From contig CAUGGC010000006.1 in NCBI GenBank assembly GCA_959599095.1, positions 11,655 to 75,654 of the forward strand: a DNA stretch of 64,000 nucleotides, given 5' to 3'. Position 1 is the first letter of the stretch. Every line of letters begins with the position of its first letter. Of this stretch, positions 45,121-53,138 are shown in pieces. Made by a program: the position numbers and the translations under genes. Below the pieces are notes generated by a model. It was not told the origin of the DNA. It was given only the letters and a program-made list of their open reading frames with translations, and searched no databases. This stretch comes from an uncultured Collinsella sp. Its GTDB lineage: Bacteria > Actinomycetota > Coriobacteriia > Coriobacteriales > Coriobacteriaceae.

Positions 45121-46029
45121 GTGTCCAATAAATCCAAGGACGCTGACCCCAAGCAACCAGATTCCTCGTTTATCCAGCTTGACGATGCAAAGCAACAGGG
45201 CGCCGCTTCGGCGGCGTCCGCCCCTCGCCGCAAGGCGCTCCTCGGCGTTCTGACTGCCGCGTGCACCATTCTGATCGTCGTCTCGCTGGGTTTCGTCCAT
45301 CCTTCCGCAAGCGGTGCCTGGTCCATCGACTGGATCATTCAGACCGTGGCGGGGGAGAGCGTCGTCACCAAGGACACCAAGGTGTCTGGCTCGACTACGA
45401 CTACGGGCGAGGCCAGTTCCAAGGATTCCAAGTCATCGAATGACGCGAAAGATGAGTCCAAGCATTCTGATGAGTCCAAGTCCAAGGACGATTCCGAGTC
45501 TTCAAACAAGGAATCGGACAAGAACTCGGATAACAAGAAGTCCGAGGACCAGGACGGCAAGAAGTCTGGCGATAAACCCGCTGCCCAAAATACGGGAGCC
45601 GGTGATACTTCCAATGCGTCTGGCGGTGCTTCTTCGGGCGGTAGCCAGTCGTCTGATGGAGCCTCATCCTCTAATGGTGGAAACGCCTCCTCGGGCGGCC
45701 AGAGCGGCTCGCAGGAGTCCAGCTACGTAACAGTGACGGTTTCGGTCACTTCGAGCGCTGTGGGCAATCCTGTGTCTTCTGGTGGCACCTTTACCTTTAA
45801 CGAAGGCGCTACCGTCTACGATGCCCTGTGCGCGCTGGGCCTTTCTGTCAACGCACATGGCTCGTCGTACGGCACGTATGTCTCCGCGATTGGTGGTTTG
45901 GCCGAGAAACAGTACGGCGGCACGAGCGGCTGGATGTACTCCGTCAACGGCTCAACGCCCATGACGGCCTGCAGCAACTACGTTCTCTCCAACGGCGACA
46001 ACGTGGTCTGGTATTACGTAACGGGCTAG
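45121..46029 (+). CDS. Membrane-anchored single DUF4430 protein
   Basis: A 302-residue protein with a cytoplasmic N-terminus (1-36), one membrane helix (about 39-60), a long Lys/Ser/Asp/Gly linker (about 75-205) and a C-terminal DUF4430 domain (about 208-302) containing TFTFNEGATVYDALCALGL, SGWMYSVNGSTP and NVVWYYVTG. It starts 9 bases after the stop of the large DUF4430 gene and must share its riboswitch-controlled mRNA. The GTG at 45121 is chosen because AGGTGA lies five bases before it; a GTG at 45112 is also in frame. The short linker-borne domain could pass ligand from the large protein to a membrane transporter. Confidence 0.82.
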   Translation: MSNKSKDADPKQPDSSFIQLDDAKQQGAASAASAPRRKALLGVLTAACTILIVVSLGFVHPSASGAWSIDWIIQTVAGESVVTKDTKVSGSTTTTGEASSKDSKSSNDAKDESKHSDESKSKDDSESSNKESDKNSDNKKSEDQDGKKSGDKPAAQNTGAGDTSNASGGASSGGSQSSDGASSSNGGNASSGGQSGSQESSYVTVTVSVTSSAVGNPVSSGGTFTFNEGATVYDALCALGLSVNAHGSSYGTYVSAIGGLAEKQYGGTSGWMYSVNGSTPMTACSNYVLSNGDNVVWYYVTG

Positions 46030-46052
46030 AGACCTCGACATATCGCACCAAG

Positions 46053-46089
46053 CGGGCGGTTCGGACAGACATCTGGGCCGCCCGATTTT
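46053..46089 (+). terminator. Terminator after the DUF4430 operon
   Basis: CGGGCGGT (46053-46060) pairs with GCCGCCCG (46077-46084) and is followed by ATTTT. Confidence 0.85.
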
Positions 46090-46132
46090 CATGCGAATGG
46101 GATTGGGCTGCCGGGTCTCTCGGCAAACAAAA

Positions 46133-46162
46133 AACCGGTTGGAATGGGAATTCCAACCGGTT
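46133..46162 (-). terminator. Perfect 13-bp terminator of the first GtrA gene
   Basis: Bases 46133-46145 are the exact reverse complement of 46150-46162 with a 4-base loop. The minus strand continues TTTTTTG, so it serves the minus-strand gtrA-type gene. Confidence 0.9.
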
Positions 46163-46188
46163 ATACCTTTAAGCAAATAGCGAATCGA

Positions 46189-46596
46189 CTACGACCGTGC
46201 GCCCTCGAGGAAGAAGCGGCGGCTGAAGTAGTTGTACCAGGTGACGAGGAACGTGGCGATGGCCTTCATGGCCTGGTAGCCGATGCTCAAAAACGTGACG
46301 CCCACAAACATGTACAGGTCGTTGAGGCCCAGGCCGATCACCGACAGGATGGTGAAGATCGTGAACTCGCGCTTGCGGCTCATGCCCTCGCGATGGTCGA
46401 ACACGTACTTCATGCTGAGCCAGTAGTTGACCACGACGGACGTGGTAAACGAGACCGTGGTGCTCATCAAAAAGTCGAGGTGAAACAGCTCGACGAGCGC
46501 AATGAGTATACCCCAGTCGATGCCAAAGGAGATAAGACCCACGACAGCGAACTTGAGGAACTGCTTGGTATGAGGTTGTGCCAGTGCCTTGCGCAC
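46189..46596 (-). CDS. GtrA-family membrane protein, copy 1
   Basis: A 135-residue protein with four membrane helices (about 14-35, 40-62, 78-100, 105-125). The family signature is clear: FLKFAVVGLISFGIDWGIL, NYWLSMKYVF and the end YNYFSRRFFLEG. GtrA proteins are linked to movement of lipid-linked sugars for cell-surface glycosylation, but no glycosyltransferase lies nearby. It closely resembles copy 2 (46815-47210), including the REGMSRKREF loop versus KEGMSRRREF. Confidence 0.9.
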   Translation of the reverse strand: MRKALAQPHTKQFLKFAVVGLISFGIDWGILIALVELFHLDFLMSTTVSFTTSVVVNYWLSMKYVFDHREGMSRKREFTIFTILSVIGLGLNDLYMFVGVTFLSIGYQAMKAIATFLVTWYNYFSRRFFLEGARS

Positions 46597-46744
46597 GTAA
46601 TCACATCCAATGCGTTGATGAATCGAGCAGAGGATACTTTAGAGCTTTTGCAAGGGAAACGTAAGGTCCTTGCCAAGAACTATACGAACTCGCCAAATTT
46701 TCAAGAGCTAATCCGCAAACGTTGAAAATTTGCCCGTAAACGAG

Positions 46745-46794
46745 CAATGCCCACGAACAACACAGCGCACGACGCGCGTCATCCGTGGGCATTG
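46745..46794 (-). terminator. 11-bp inverted repeat downstream of the second GtrA gene
   Basis: CAATGCCCACG (46745-46755) and CGTGGGCATTG (46784-46794) are exact inverted complements around a 28-base loop. No clean T-run follows on the minus strand. The position suggests a terminator or 3'-end structure. Confidence 0.5.
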
Positions 46795-46814
46795 TAAAGC
46801 TGTAAGGTTGCGAG

Positions 46815-47210
46815 TTACTTGGTCTCGTCGCCTTCCAGGAAGATCTTTCGGGTCACAAAGTTGTAGACCATGACAAGCGCGGTGGCGCAAATCTTGGCGA
46901 TATTGGCCTCGAGCCCCAGGCCGGCGTTGAGTGTCAACACGATACCGTCGTTGAGTGCCAGGCCGATCACGGACAGCACGACAAAGATAATGAACTCGCG
47001 GCGGCGGCTCATGCCTTCCTTGTGCGCAAACACGTACTTCATGCTGGCGAGGTAGTTAAAGATGAGTGAGATGATAAAGCCGCTGGTGTTGGCGATTAGG
47101 ATGTTAAGGCCCAGACCGTAGTGGAGCAGATTCATAATGCCAAAGTCGATGACCGTGGCGACGATGCCGACGACGCCAAACTTCATGATCTGCGCAAGGA
47201 GCTTTTGCAT
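46815..47210 (-). CDS. GtrA-family membrane protein, copy 2
   Basis: A 131-residue four-helix membrane protein: MKFGVVGIVATVIDFGIMNLL, NYLASMKYVFAHKEGMSRRREF and YNFVTRKIFLEGDE are typical GtrA blocks. The ATG ending at 47210 has AAGGCAGGTACC upstream and gives the usual family length; the frame extends to 47273. It lies about 220 bases upstream of copy 1 on the same strand, so the pair looks like a tandem duplication. fbp ends 78 bases upstream. Confidence 0.9.
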   Translation of the reverse strand: MQKLLAQIMKFGVVGIVATVIDFGIMNLLHYGLGLNILIANTSGFIISLIFNYLASMKYVFAHKEGMSRRREFIIFVVLSVIGLALNDGIVLTLNAGLGLEANIAKICATALVMVYNFVTRKIFLEGDETK

Positions 47211-47288
47211 GGTACCTGCCTTATGGTGGCGCCGGGGCGCCGCGGGGATGACAAACTCAGCAAGTTTAGCCAATCCCCACGGGTGGAG

Positions 47289-49205
47289 CTAGGCGCGCTC
47301 CTCGATAGCACCGTTTCTATATGCATCGAGCAGCTGGCGCAGGTCCTGGATCTGGCTGCGGATCTTGGCACCGGAATCGGTGTCGCTCACCATGCGGCGA
47401 CGGTCTGCTTGGTCAAAACGATTGGTCTCGCTCTCGATGTCCACGTTGCGTGTGAGTGCCTCGGCAACCGTCGTAAAGGCCCGGTGCGACTTGAGGCGGC
47501 AGCCGCGCGAGCTCGAGATGAGCGTATAGCCGGCGATACCTGTCTTGGGATGGTAGGCGCGGCAGAAGCCGCCGTCGATGACCAGCAGCTTGCCCTCGGC
47601 GCGGATGGGCTGCTCGCCCTTGGTGGTTTTAACGGGCGTGTGGCCGTTGATGATGTGGCCGGTCGGCGAACATGCCATGGGCGCGACGCCAAACTCGCGC
47701 ATGATGTCGTCGCAGACCGAGGGCGACTTGGTAAGCGTAAAGTACGGGTCCATCGGCTCGACCCAGGTGCTCTTATCGGCGATATAGGCGCGCTCAAAGG
47801 TACGCACCAGGCGTCCGCTGGCGGGTGAGTTAAAGCCGATCCACAGGTACCACATCCAGTCGAGGGCGTCGCGGTCGCCCACGCGCCAGGCGCGGCGGGC
47901 GATGTGGTCGCAAAAATCGAGATAATCGCGGCCAGCGTGCCAGGTGCCCAGGCAGTTCATGCTGCTAAAGGTGCCGTCTTCGTTGAGCGGCACGCAGCCG
48001 TGGAACAGTAGGTTGCCGTTGGCGACCTTGTACATCGAGCCGTGGGAATAGAGGAAATCGATATGGCGATGCAGGTGATCGGCGGTGACAAACTCGGACA
48101 CGAGCTTGTCGATGATGTGCTGCTCCTCGGGCGTGAGCGTATAGGGGTCCGCCGGGTCGACGGTGGGGAAGTCGTTGGTCGTGAGCGGCCACACGCTGCC
48201 GTCGGCGAGCGTGACCGTGCCGGTGTCGTGTTCGATCTTGTCGAGTAACAGGCGGTCGGTCATGTCGAACTCGGGATGGCGCTGGATAATCTGGCCCTCG
48301 AGCTTAAAGAGCAACACGTTGATGGCCTTGATCAGCGGGGTGATGGACTCACCGTCGGTGTAGGTGGCATCGGCAAAGGCGACAAGCTCACGCAGCGAGA
48401 TGCCGTAGTCGTTCTCGAGGATCTCGTAATTGTCGTAGCGTAGGTTGTTGCGCAGCACCGTGGCGATGCAGGCGGGCTCACCGGCCGCAGCGCCCATCCA
48501 CAGCAGGTCGTGGTTGCCCCACTGGATGTCGAGTGAATGGTAGGTGAGCAGGCGGTCCATAATCTTGGCCGCGCCGCCGCCGCGGTCGAAGATGTCGCCC
48601 ACCAGGTGCAGGTGGTCGACGGCCAGGCGCTTGATGAGCGAGGCAAGCGACTCGATAAAGTCGTCGGCGCTGGCGGTCTCCAGGATGGACTCCACGATGC
48701 GCTCGTGATAGCGCACGCGATAGTTGTTCTCGTCCGGATGCGTGTGCAGCAGCTCGTCGATGATGTAGGCGTAATCGCGTGGGATGGCCTTACGCACCTT
48801 GGAGCGCGTATAGCGGCTCGAAAGCGAGCGGGCGACCATGATGAGCTGGTCAAGCATCGTTTTGTACCAGGTGGGCGAGTCCTCGCGCTGGCTGCGGACC
48901 AGCTCGATCTTCTCGCGCGGATAGTAGATGAGCGTGCACAGCTCGCCCTTCTCGTCAAAGGAGAGCGTTTCGCCAAAGATTTCGTCGACATGCTCGCGCA
49001 CGACGCCCGAGCAGTTGTTGAGGATGTGCATAAAGGCTTCGTACTCGCCATGCACGTCGCTCATAAAATGCTCAGTGCCTTTGGGCAGGTTGAGGATGGC
49101 CGAGAGGTTGATGATCTCGGTAAACGCGGATTGCTCGGTGGGAAACTGTCTCGACAGCAGGCGCAGATACTTGAAGTCTTGCGGATTGCGATCGAATGCG
49201 ACCAT
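47289..49205 (-). CDS. fbp: Fructose-1,6-bisphosphatase, class III
   Basis: Gluconeogenic phosphatase of the Firmicutes/Coriobacteria type, 638 residues, matching the family length. It is a metallophosphoesterase by motif: SDVHGEYE (D50, H52), GDIFDRGG, WGNHD, and HIINGHTPVKT later. The conserved LLSRQFPTEQSAFTEIINL opens the protein. The ATG ending at 49205 is preceded by GGAAGGTG and is the family start; the frame is open to 49250. An inverted repeat lies 28-57 bases upstream and could be its operator. Confidence 0.95.
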   Translation of the reverse strand: MVAFDRNPQDFKYLRLLSRQFPTEQSAFTEIINLSAILNLPKGTEHFMSDVHGEYEAFMHILNNCSGVVREHVDEIFGETLSFDEKGELCTLIYYPREKIELVRSQREDSPTWYKTMLDQLIMVARSLSSRYTRSKVRKAIPRDYAYIIDELLHTHPDENNYRVRYHERIVESILETASADDFIESLASLIKRLAVDHLHLVGDIFDRGGGAAKIMDRLLTYHSLDIQWGNHDLLWMGAAAGEPACIATVLRNNLRYDNYEILENDYGISLRELVAFADATYTDGESITPLIKAINVLLFKLEGQIIQRHPEFDMTDRLLLDKIEHDTGTVTLADGSVWPLTTNDFPTVDPADPYTLTPEEQHIIDKLVSEFVTADHLHRHIDFLYSHGSMYKVANGNLLFHGCVPLNEDGTFSSMNCLGTWHAGRDYLDFCDHIARRAWRVGDRDALDWMWYLWIGFNSPASGRLVRTFERAYIADKSTWVEPMDPYFTLTKSPSVCDDIMREFGVAPMACSPTGHIINGHTPVKTTKGEQPIRAEGKLLVIDGGFCRAYHPKTGIAGYTLISSSRGCRLKSHRAFTTVAEALTRNVDIESETNRFDQADRRRMVSDTDSGAKIRSQIQDLRQLLDAYRNGAIEERA

Positions 49206-49232
49206 GAAACACCTTCCGATAGGGCTGGTAAA

Positions 49233-49262
49233 ACTGATAAACAGCGTCAAACGTTTATCAGT
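49233..49262. promoter_or_regulatory. Candidate operator upstream of fbp
   Basis: ACTGATAAAC (49233-49242) is an exact inverted repeat of GTTTATCAGT (49253-49262) with a 10-base spacer. The half-sites are one helix turn apart in register, as expected for a dimeric regulator. It lies 28 to 57 bases before the fbp start. The regulator is unknown. Confidence 0.5.
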
Positions 49263-49525
49263 ATGCGCCGCTTTTGTTTCGATTGGGGATGGGCGGCCGA
49301 ATTGTTAGCCGAACGGTTTGGTAAATCGATTTAGTGGAGGTAGATATGGCGGTTGAGTGGAGACGATAGAGGGTGTTTTCTCAGATATTTATGCGTGGGG
49401 TCGGTGGAAACGATGGTGGTAAAGATGTTCGCTATTTTTGGTTCGATTTGGTAAATAGTGGACATATGTACCGTATGTAGGCTCACTGTGCGATAATTTG
49501 CGCAGCAATGAGTAAGGAGCCTCAT
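49263..49525. other. Divergent intergenic region fbp/degV
   Basis: AT-rich spacer carrying the promoters of both genes. GATAAT at 49492-49497 is a possible -10 box for degV. No gene or RNA is recognised. Confidence 0.4.
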
Positions 49526-50416
49526 ATGAGTGATTTTGTCCTGACCTGTGAATCCGCCGCCGATCGAACTCGGGAGTTCTTTGAATCGCGCAATATCCCT
49601 GTCGTGTGTTTTCATTACGAGATCGACGATGTTGTCTATACGGACGATCTGTATCAGTCGATTACGCCGGACGAGTTTTTTGCCCAGATTGCCGCAGGCG
49701 CCATGCCCAAGACATCTCAGGTGAGCGTGGGTGAGTACGAGGAGTTTTGGGAGCCGCTTGTTGCCGAGGGTAAAGACGTGCTGCACCTGACGTTGTCGTC
49801 GGGTATTTCGGGTACGTATGGCTCGGCTTGCGTTGCGGCGCAGATGCTCGCGGATCGCTATCCCCAGGGCGGCAAGGTGCGCGTCATCGATTCGCTGGCG
49901 GCGTCTTCGGGCTTTGGCCTGCTGGCGGAATGTGCCGCCGACGTGCGCGATAGCGGGGCTTCACTCGACGAGACGGCTGCCTGGATCGAGGAGCACAAGC
50001 TCAACCTGCACCACTGGTTCTTCTCGACCGATCTGTCGAGCTACCTGCGCGGCGGTCGCATTTCGGCTGCGAGTGCGATCATCGGCACGGCGCTTAAGAT
50101 TTGCCCGCTTATGACGGTCGATTGCGAAGGTGGGCTGTCGCCACGTGAGAAGATTCGCACTAAGAAGCGCGCGATTTCCGAGATGGCTAAGACCATGATG
50201 GCACACGTGCAGGACGGTGCGGATTATTCGGGTAAGTGCGTCATGTCGCACTCGGCGTGCCGCGAGGATGCCGAGGCAGTTGCGGCGCTGATCGAGGAAC
50301 AGATTCCGCAGCTTAAAGGTAAGATTGAGATCAATAACATCGGTACTCTGATTGGCTCACATACCGGACCTGGTACGGTGGCGCTCTTCTTTATGGGCGA
50401 CAAGCGCGTGGATTAG
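49526..50416 (+). CDS. DegV-family fatty-acid-binding protein
   Basis: A 296-residue protein of the DegV family, which binds fatty acids and (as FakB) presents them to the FakA kinase. Typical blocks are the start FVLTCESAADRT, TSQVSVGEYEEFW, LTLSSGISGTYGSA, VIDSLAASSGFG, LSSYLRGGRIS and the end IGTLIGSHTGPGTVALFF. The ATG at 49526 has AAGGAG six bases before it; an upstream ATG at 49508 lies ahead of that site. No fakA is nearby, so the exact role is open. Confidence 0.93.
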   Translation: MSDFVLTCESAADRTREFFESRNIPVVCFHYEIDDVVYTDDLYQSITPDEFFAQIAAGAMPKTSQVSVGEYEEFWEPLVAEGKDVLHLTLSSGISGTYGSACVAAQMLADRYPQGGKVRVIDSLAASSGFGLLAECAADVRDSGASLDETAAWIEEHKLNLHHWFFSTDLSSYLRGGRISAASAIIGTALKICPLMTVDCEGGLSPREKIRTKKRAISEMAKTMMAHVQDGADYSGKCVMSHSACREDAEAVAALIEEQIPQLKGKIEINNIGTLIGSHTGPGTVALFFMGDKRVD

Positions 50417-50457
50417 TTTGCCCCATCACATCGCTGCATGATTGCTCAAACGAAAAC

Positions 50458-50485
50458 GGCCCGCCTCACGTTTGTGGGGCGGGCC
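50458..50485. terminator. Bidirectional terminator between degV and the TIM-barrel-like gene
   Basis: Twelve paired bases (50458-50469 with 50474-50485) and a GTTT-type loop. T residues follow on both strands (TTGCTGTT on plus, GTTTTCGTTT on minus). Confidence 0.9.
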
Positions 50486-50497
50486 TTGCTGTTGGGG

Positions 50498-51589
50498 TTA
50501 GCGTTTCTTTCCGCGGAAGAAGAAGCCGTGCAGTGACGGCTTGAGGCCGCGGTTGGCGCGATGCTCCTCGACGCGCTCGTGGATCGAAGCGACGCGCTCG
50601 ATGACTTCGTCGGGAATCGGCACGTCGGGATTCATGTTCTCGACCTGGCTGACCTCGGCGGCGGAGACCTGGTCGATAATGGGCACATCGTCGTGCGAGA
50701 TGACAGGTGTGGCGTCTTCCTTCATCTTGCGATAACGCTGCATCATGTCGGTCTGTAGCTGCTGAGCCGAAGGCGGCGTCCAGATGATGGCGTTGGCGCC
50801 GGCGGCGATGGTTTCACGGATGCTCTCGGGCGTCTTGCCGCCCGGCGCGATGAGCGGCAGGTTGGGATAGTGCTTGCGCAGCTCGCGTAGGACCTGGGGC
50901 GTGTTCTTGCCGGCGGCGATGTTGAGAATCTTGGCTCCAGCGCGCACCTTGGCGTGGGCATCGTCGTCGCAGCGAACGACCGTAGCGATGACGGGGATGT
51001 CGGCGATGTTGGTGATGTGCTCGACCATCTCGGCGGTGGCGGGGGAGTTGACCACACAGCCCGCCGCGCCCTGCATCTCGGAGACGGCTGCCATCTGAAC
51101 GGAGCGCTTGCCGGTGGTGGTGCCACCGCCCACGCCTACGAAGACCGGGCACTCGGCGACGGTCAGCAGCGCCTGCGTAATGGCGGGCTGCGGCGTGAAG
51201 GGGTAAACGGCAAAGACGGCATCGGCGTTGGAGTTGCGGATGACCGCGACGTCGGTGGTGTAGATGAGCGATTTGATACGACGGCCGAAGAGCGTGAAGC
51301 CGCTGGCCTCCTCAATCTCGTCAGGCATGCGAAGGGCCGCCTTGCGCAGGCGCCCGTCGATGGGCAGCGGCTCCATAGGGAGCAGGCCGTTGGGCGTGAC
51401 GGCTATTTGGGGCTCGGTGAACTCGTCTGCAAGCTCGACCTCGGAAAAATCGACCGAGGCGACGATGTCCTCGTGCACCTCGGCGGGCACATCGATGGGA
51501 GCTTGGTCGTTTGCCGCCGCAGGCGTGTCGAAGGAGCTGGTGCCGACGAAGGCGTCGACGCGCTCATTTAGATCGTTGAGGGTATCCAT
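50498..51589 (-). CDS. TIM-barrel-like protein of unknown function (KDPG-aldolase-like)
   Basis: A 363-residue soluble protein. The first 90 residues are acidic and probably disordered. The central part (about 100-290) alternates strands and helices: DVAVIRNSNADAVFAVYPF, PVFVGVGGGTTTGKRS, GAAGCVVNSPA, IPVIATVV, AGAKILNIAAG, LPLIAPGGKTPESI and GANAIIWTPPS. APGGKTPESI resembles the phosphate-binding end of KDPG-type aldolases and related TIM barrels. No catalytic residue can be named with certainty, though the K in GGGTTTGKRS is a candidate. The C-terminus is charged and helical. Confidence 0.55.
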   Translation of the reverse strand: MDTLNDLNERVDAFVGTSSFDTPAAANDQAPIDVPAEVHEDIVASVDFSEVELADEFTEPQIAVTPNGLLPMEPLPIDGRLRKAALRMPDEIEEASGFTLFGRRIKSLIYTTDVAVIRNSNADAVFAVYPFTPQPAITQALLTVAECPVFVGVGGGTTTGKRSVQMAAVSEMQGAAGCVVNSPATAEMVEHITNIADIPVIATVVRCDDDAHAKVRAGAKILNIAAGKNTPQVLRELRKHYPNLPLIAPGGKTPESIRETIAAGANAIIWTPPSAQQLQTDMMQRYRKMKEDATPVISHDDVPIIDQVSAAEVSQVENMNPDVPIPDEVIERVASIHERVEEHRANRGLKPSLHGFFFRGKKR

Positions 51590-51780
51590 GGAGGCTCGAT
51601 TCTATGTGATGATGGCCGGCGCGATGCAGCCGGAATTGCGAATGCTAAATCGTTTGACGAGTTGATTTTTCCCCGCCGCGCCATCCGTTAGACCGAAGGG
51701 CCGGCGAACGTGAAGGAGCTGTGGTGGCGGGTATCGAGGTGCTATCTTGAAAGCCCCGTTTAAAAGAGAGGTGACGCGGT

Positions 51781-51951
51781 ATGGAATTGACAGCAATGTT
51801 TGGCTCGATCGGCCTGTGTGTGGCCGCAATCGTTGCCGCCGCGGTCATCTACTTTGTGGTCACGGCCATTAAGGGCAAAAGGGCCGAACGCAAGGAGCGC
51901 GCGATGCTTAAACAGCATCGCGACCAGCAGGGCAAACGCGCACAGAGATAG
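51781..51951 (+). CDS. Small single-pass membrane protein (56 residues)
   Basis: ATG at 51781 with the excellent ribosome site AGAGGTGA seven bases upstream. The product has a hydrophobic segment (about 7-30: FGSIGLCVAAIVAAAVIYFVV) followed by a strongly basic tail (KGKRAERKERAMLKQHRDQQ). Such a helix with a Lys/Arg tail fits a type I bitopic peptide with the tail in the cytoplasm. Function is unknown. It is short and easily missed; the ribosome site and composition support that it is real. Confidence 0.65.
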   Translation: MELTAMFGSIGLCVAAIVAAAVIYFVVTAIKGKRAERKERAMLKQHRDQQGKRAQR

Positions 51952-51975
51952 CTTGTTGAGTTTTGGATCCGTGCG

Positions 51976-53079
51976 CTAGCTGCGTTTTCGGATCAGGGCA
52001 ATGTAGAAGCCCTCAAAGTCGCGGCTAGGCGGAATGGTGAGCGTGCCGGGCAGGCCGTCGACGATGGCCGATACCTGACCCGCGGCAATGGCTTCGGTCA
52101 GAGCGTTGGACTCGATGCGCGGCTCCTCACCAGCTTCCTGGGTGCGTCGTGCTTCACTTTCGCTTGGCGTGCCGTCGAGGGGGATGAGCTCGCAGTCCAT
52201 ATGCTTGTCGAGGGCCTCTTGCAGGGCGTCCTCGTTTTCCTGCGGCAAGATCGAACAAGTCGAATAGACGAGCGTGCCGCCCGGTTTGAGGGCCCCCATG
52301 GCGCGGTCCAGAAGTGCTCGCTGCGAGCGGGCGCACTTGCTCAGCAACTGCTCGGTGAGGCCGCGCAGGCTTTTCTCGTTGCCACTGATGACGGTGCCCG
52401 TGCCGGTGCAGGGAGCGTCGAGCAGGATGCGGTCAAAGCGGAAGAACTCGTCGAGCTCGCGTGCGTCGATGCGCATGACGGGCACGTTTTTGGCACCCTG
52501 GCGATGGAGGTTCGACTCGAGCTTTTCGGCGCGGGGAATGCTCATCTCACAGGCGGTGAGGTGCGCCTGTCCCTGGGTGAGGGCGGCGATCTGCGTCGTC
52601 TTGCCGCCGGGGGCTGCGCACATGTCCAGGATGTCCTCGCCTGCCTGGGCGCCCAGGACCAACGGCGGCATCATGGATGACAGGCTCTGCAGGTAGATTT
52701 TGCCGTCGCGGTAGATGTCGAGATCCCACAGATCTGAAACCTGGGCCTCGGGCAGGATAAAGGCGTCCGGATACCAGGTAACGGTTTGGTGGGCGATGCA
52801 GGCGGCATCGAGCGCCGCAGCGATGTCCTCGGCGGTCGCCTTGAGCGTGTTGGCGCGCAGCGTGACCGGGCGTGTGGCCGCGGCGCCGAAGCCCTCGATC
52901 ATGAGCTTGGCATCGGCGGGCGCATAGGCGCCGGCGACCGTGTCGACCATAAAGCGCGGCAGGTCGGCGGCGCAGGGAAGGGCGGCAAGCTGGTCGGAAA
53001 GCTCGGTAGCAGCAAACTGCCTGAGCTTGAGCTCGGCCTTGACCTGCTTTTTCTGCTTACGACGACGCGGCTTGGACAT
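51976..53079 (-). CDS. RsmB/RsmF-type rRNA (cytosine-5) methyltransferase
   Basis: A 367-residue S-adenosylmethionine-dependent RNA m5C methyltransferase of the NOL1/NOP2/Sun family. The SAM loop is DMCAAPGGKT (152-161). The two catalytic cysteines are C224 in DAPCTGTGT and C275 in YSTCS. A basic N-terminal tail (KPRRRKQKKQ) precedes a partial PUA-like or N1 region. The antitermination NusB domain of RsmB is absent, so RsmF/YebU-like or another m5C enzyme is more likely. GGGAAGGAAAGACGG precedes the start. Confidence 0.9.
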   Translation of the reverse strand: MSKPRRRKQKKQVKAELKLRQFAATELSDQLAALPCAADLPRFMVDTVAGAYAPADAKLMIEGFGAAATRPVTLRANTLKATAEDIAAALDAACIAHQTVTWYPDAFILPEAQVSDLWDLDIYRDGKIYLQSLSSMMPPLVLGAQAGEDILDMCAAPGGKTTQIAALTQGQAHLTACEMSIPRAEKLESNLHRQGAKNVPVMRIDARELDEFFRFDRILLDAPCTGTGTVISGNEKSLRGLTEQLLSKCARSQRALLDRAMGALKPGGTLVYSTCSILPQENEDALQEALDKHMDCELIPLDGTPSESEARRTQEAGEEPRIESNALTEAIAAGQVSAIVDGLPGTLTIPPSRDFEGFYIALIRKRS

Positions 53080-53138
53080 CCGTCTTTCCTTCCCGTCCCA
53101 AATTGACTACTTTCCGGGCACGCCGCTGCTGGCGTGCT

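Noticed and set aside
41164..45300. Two long minus-strand frames opposite the DUF4430 protein, one crossing the riboswitch
   Set aside because: Their composition is Arg/Leu/Ile-rich without motifs, and the plus strand has a signal peptide and clear domains.
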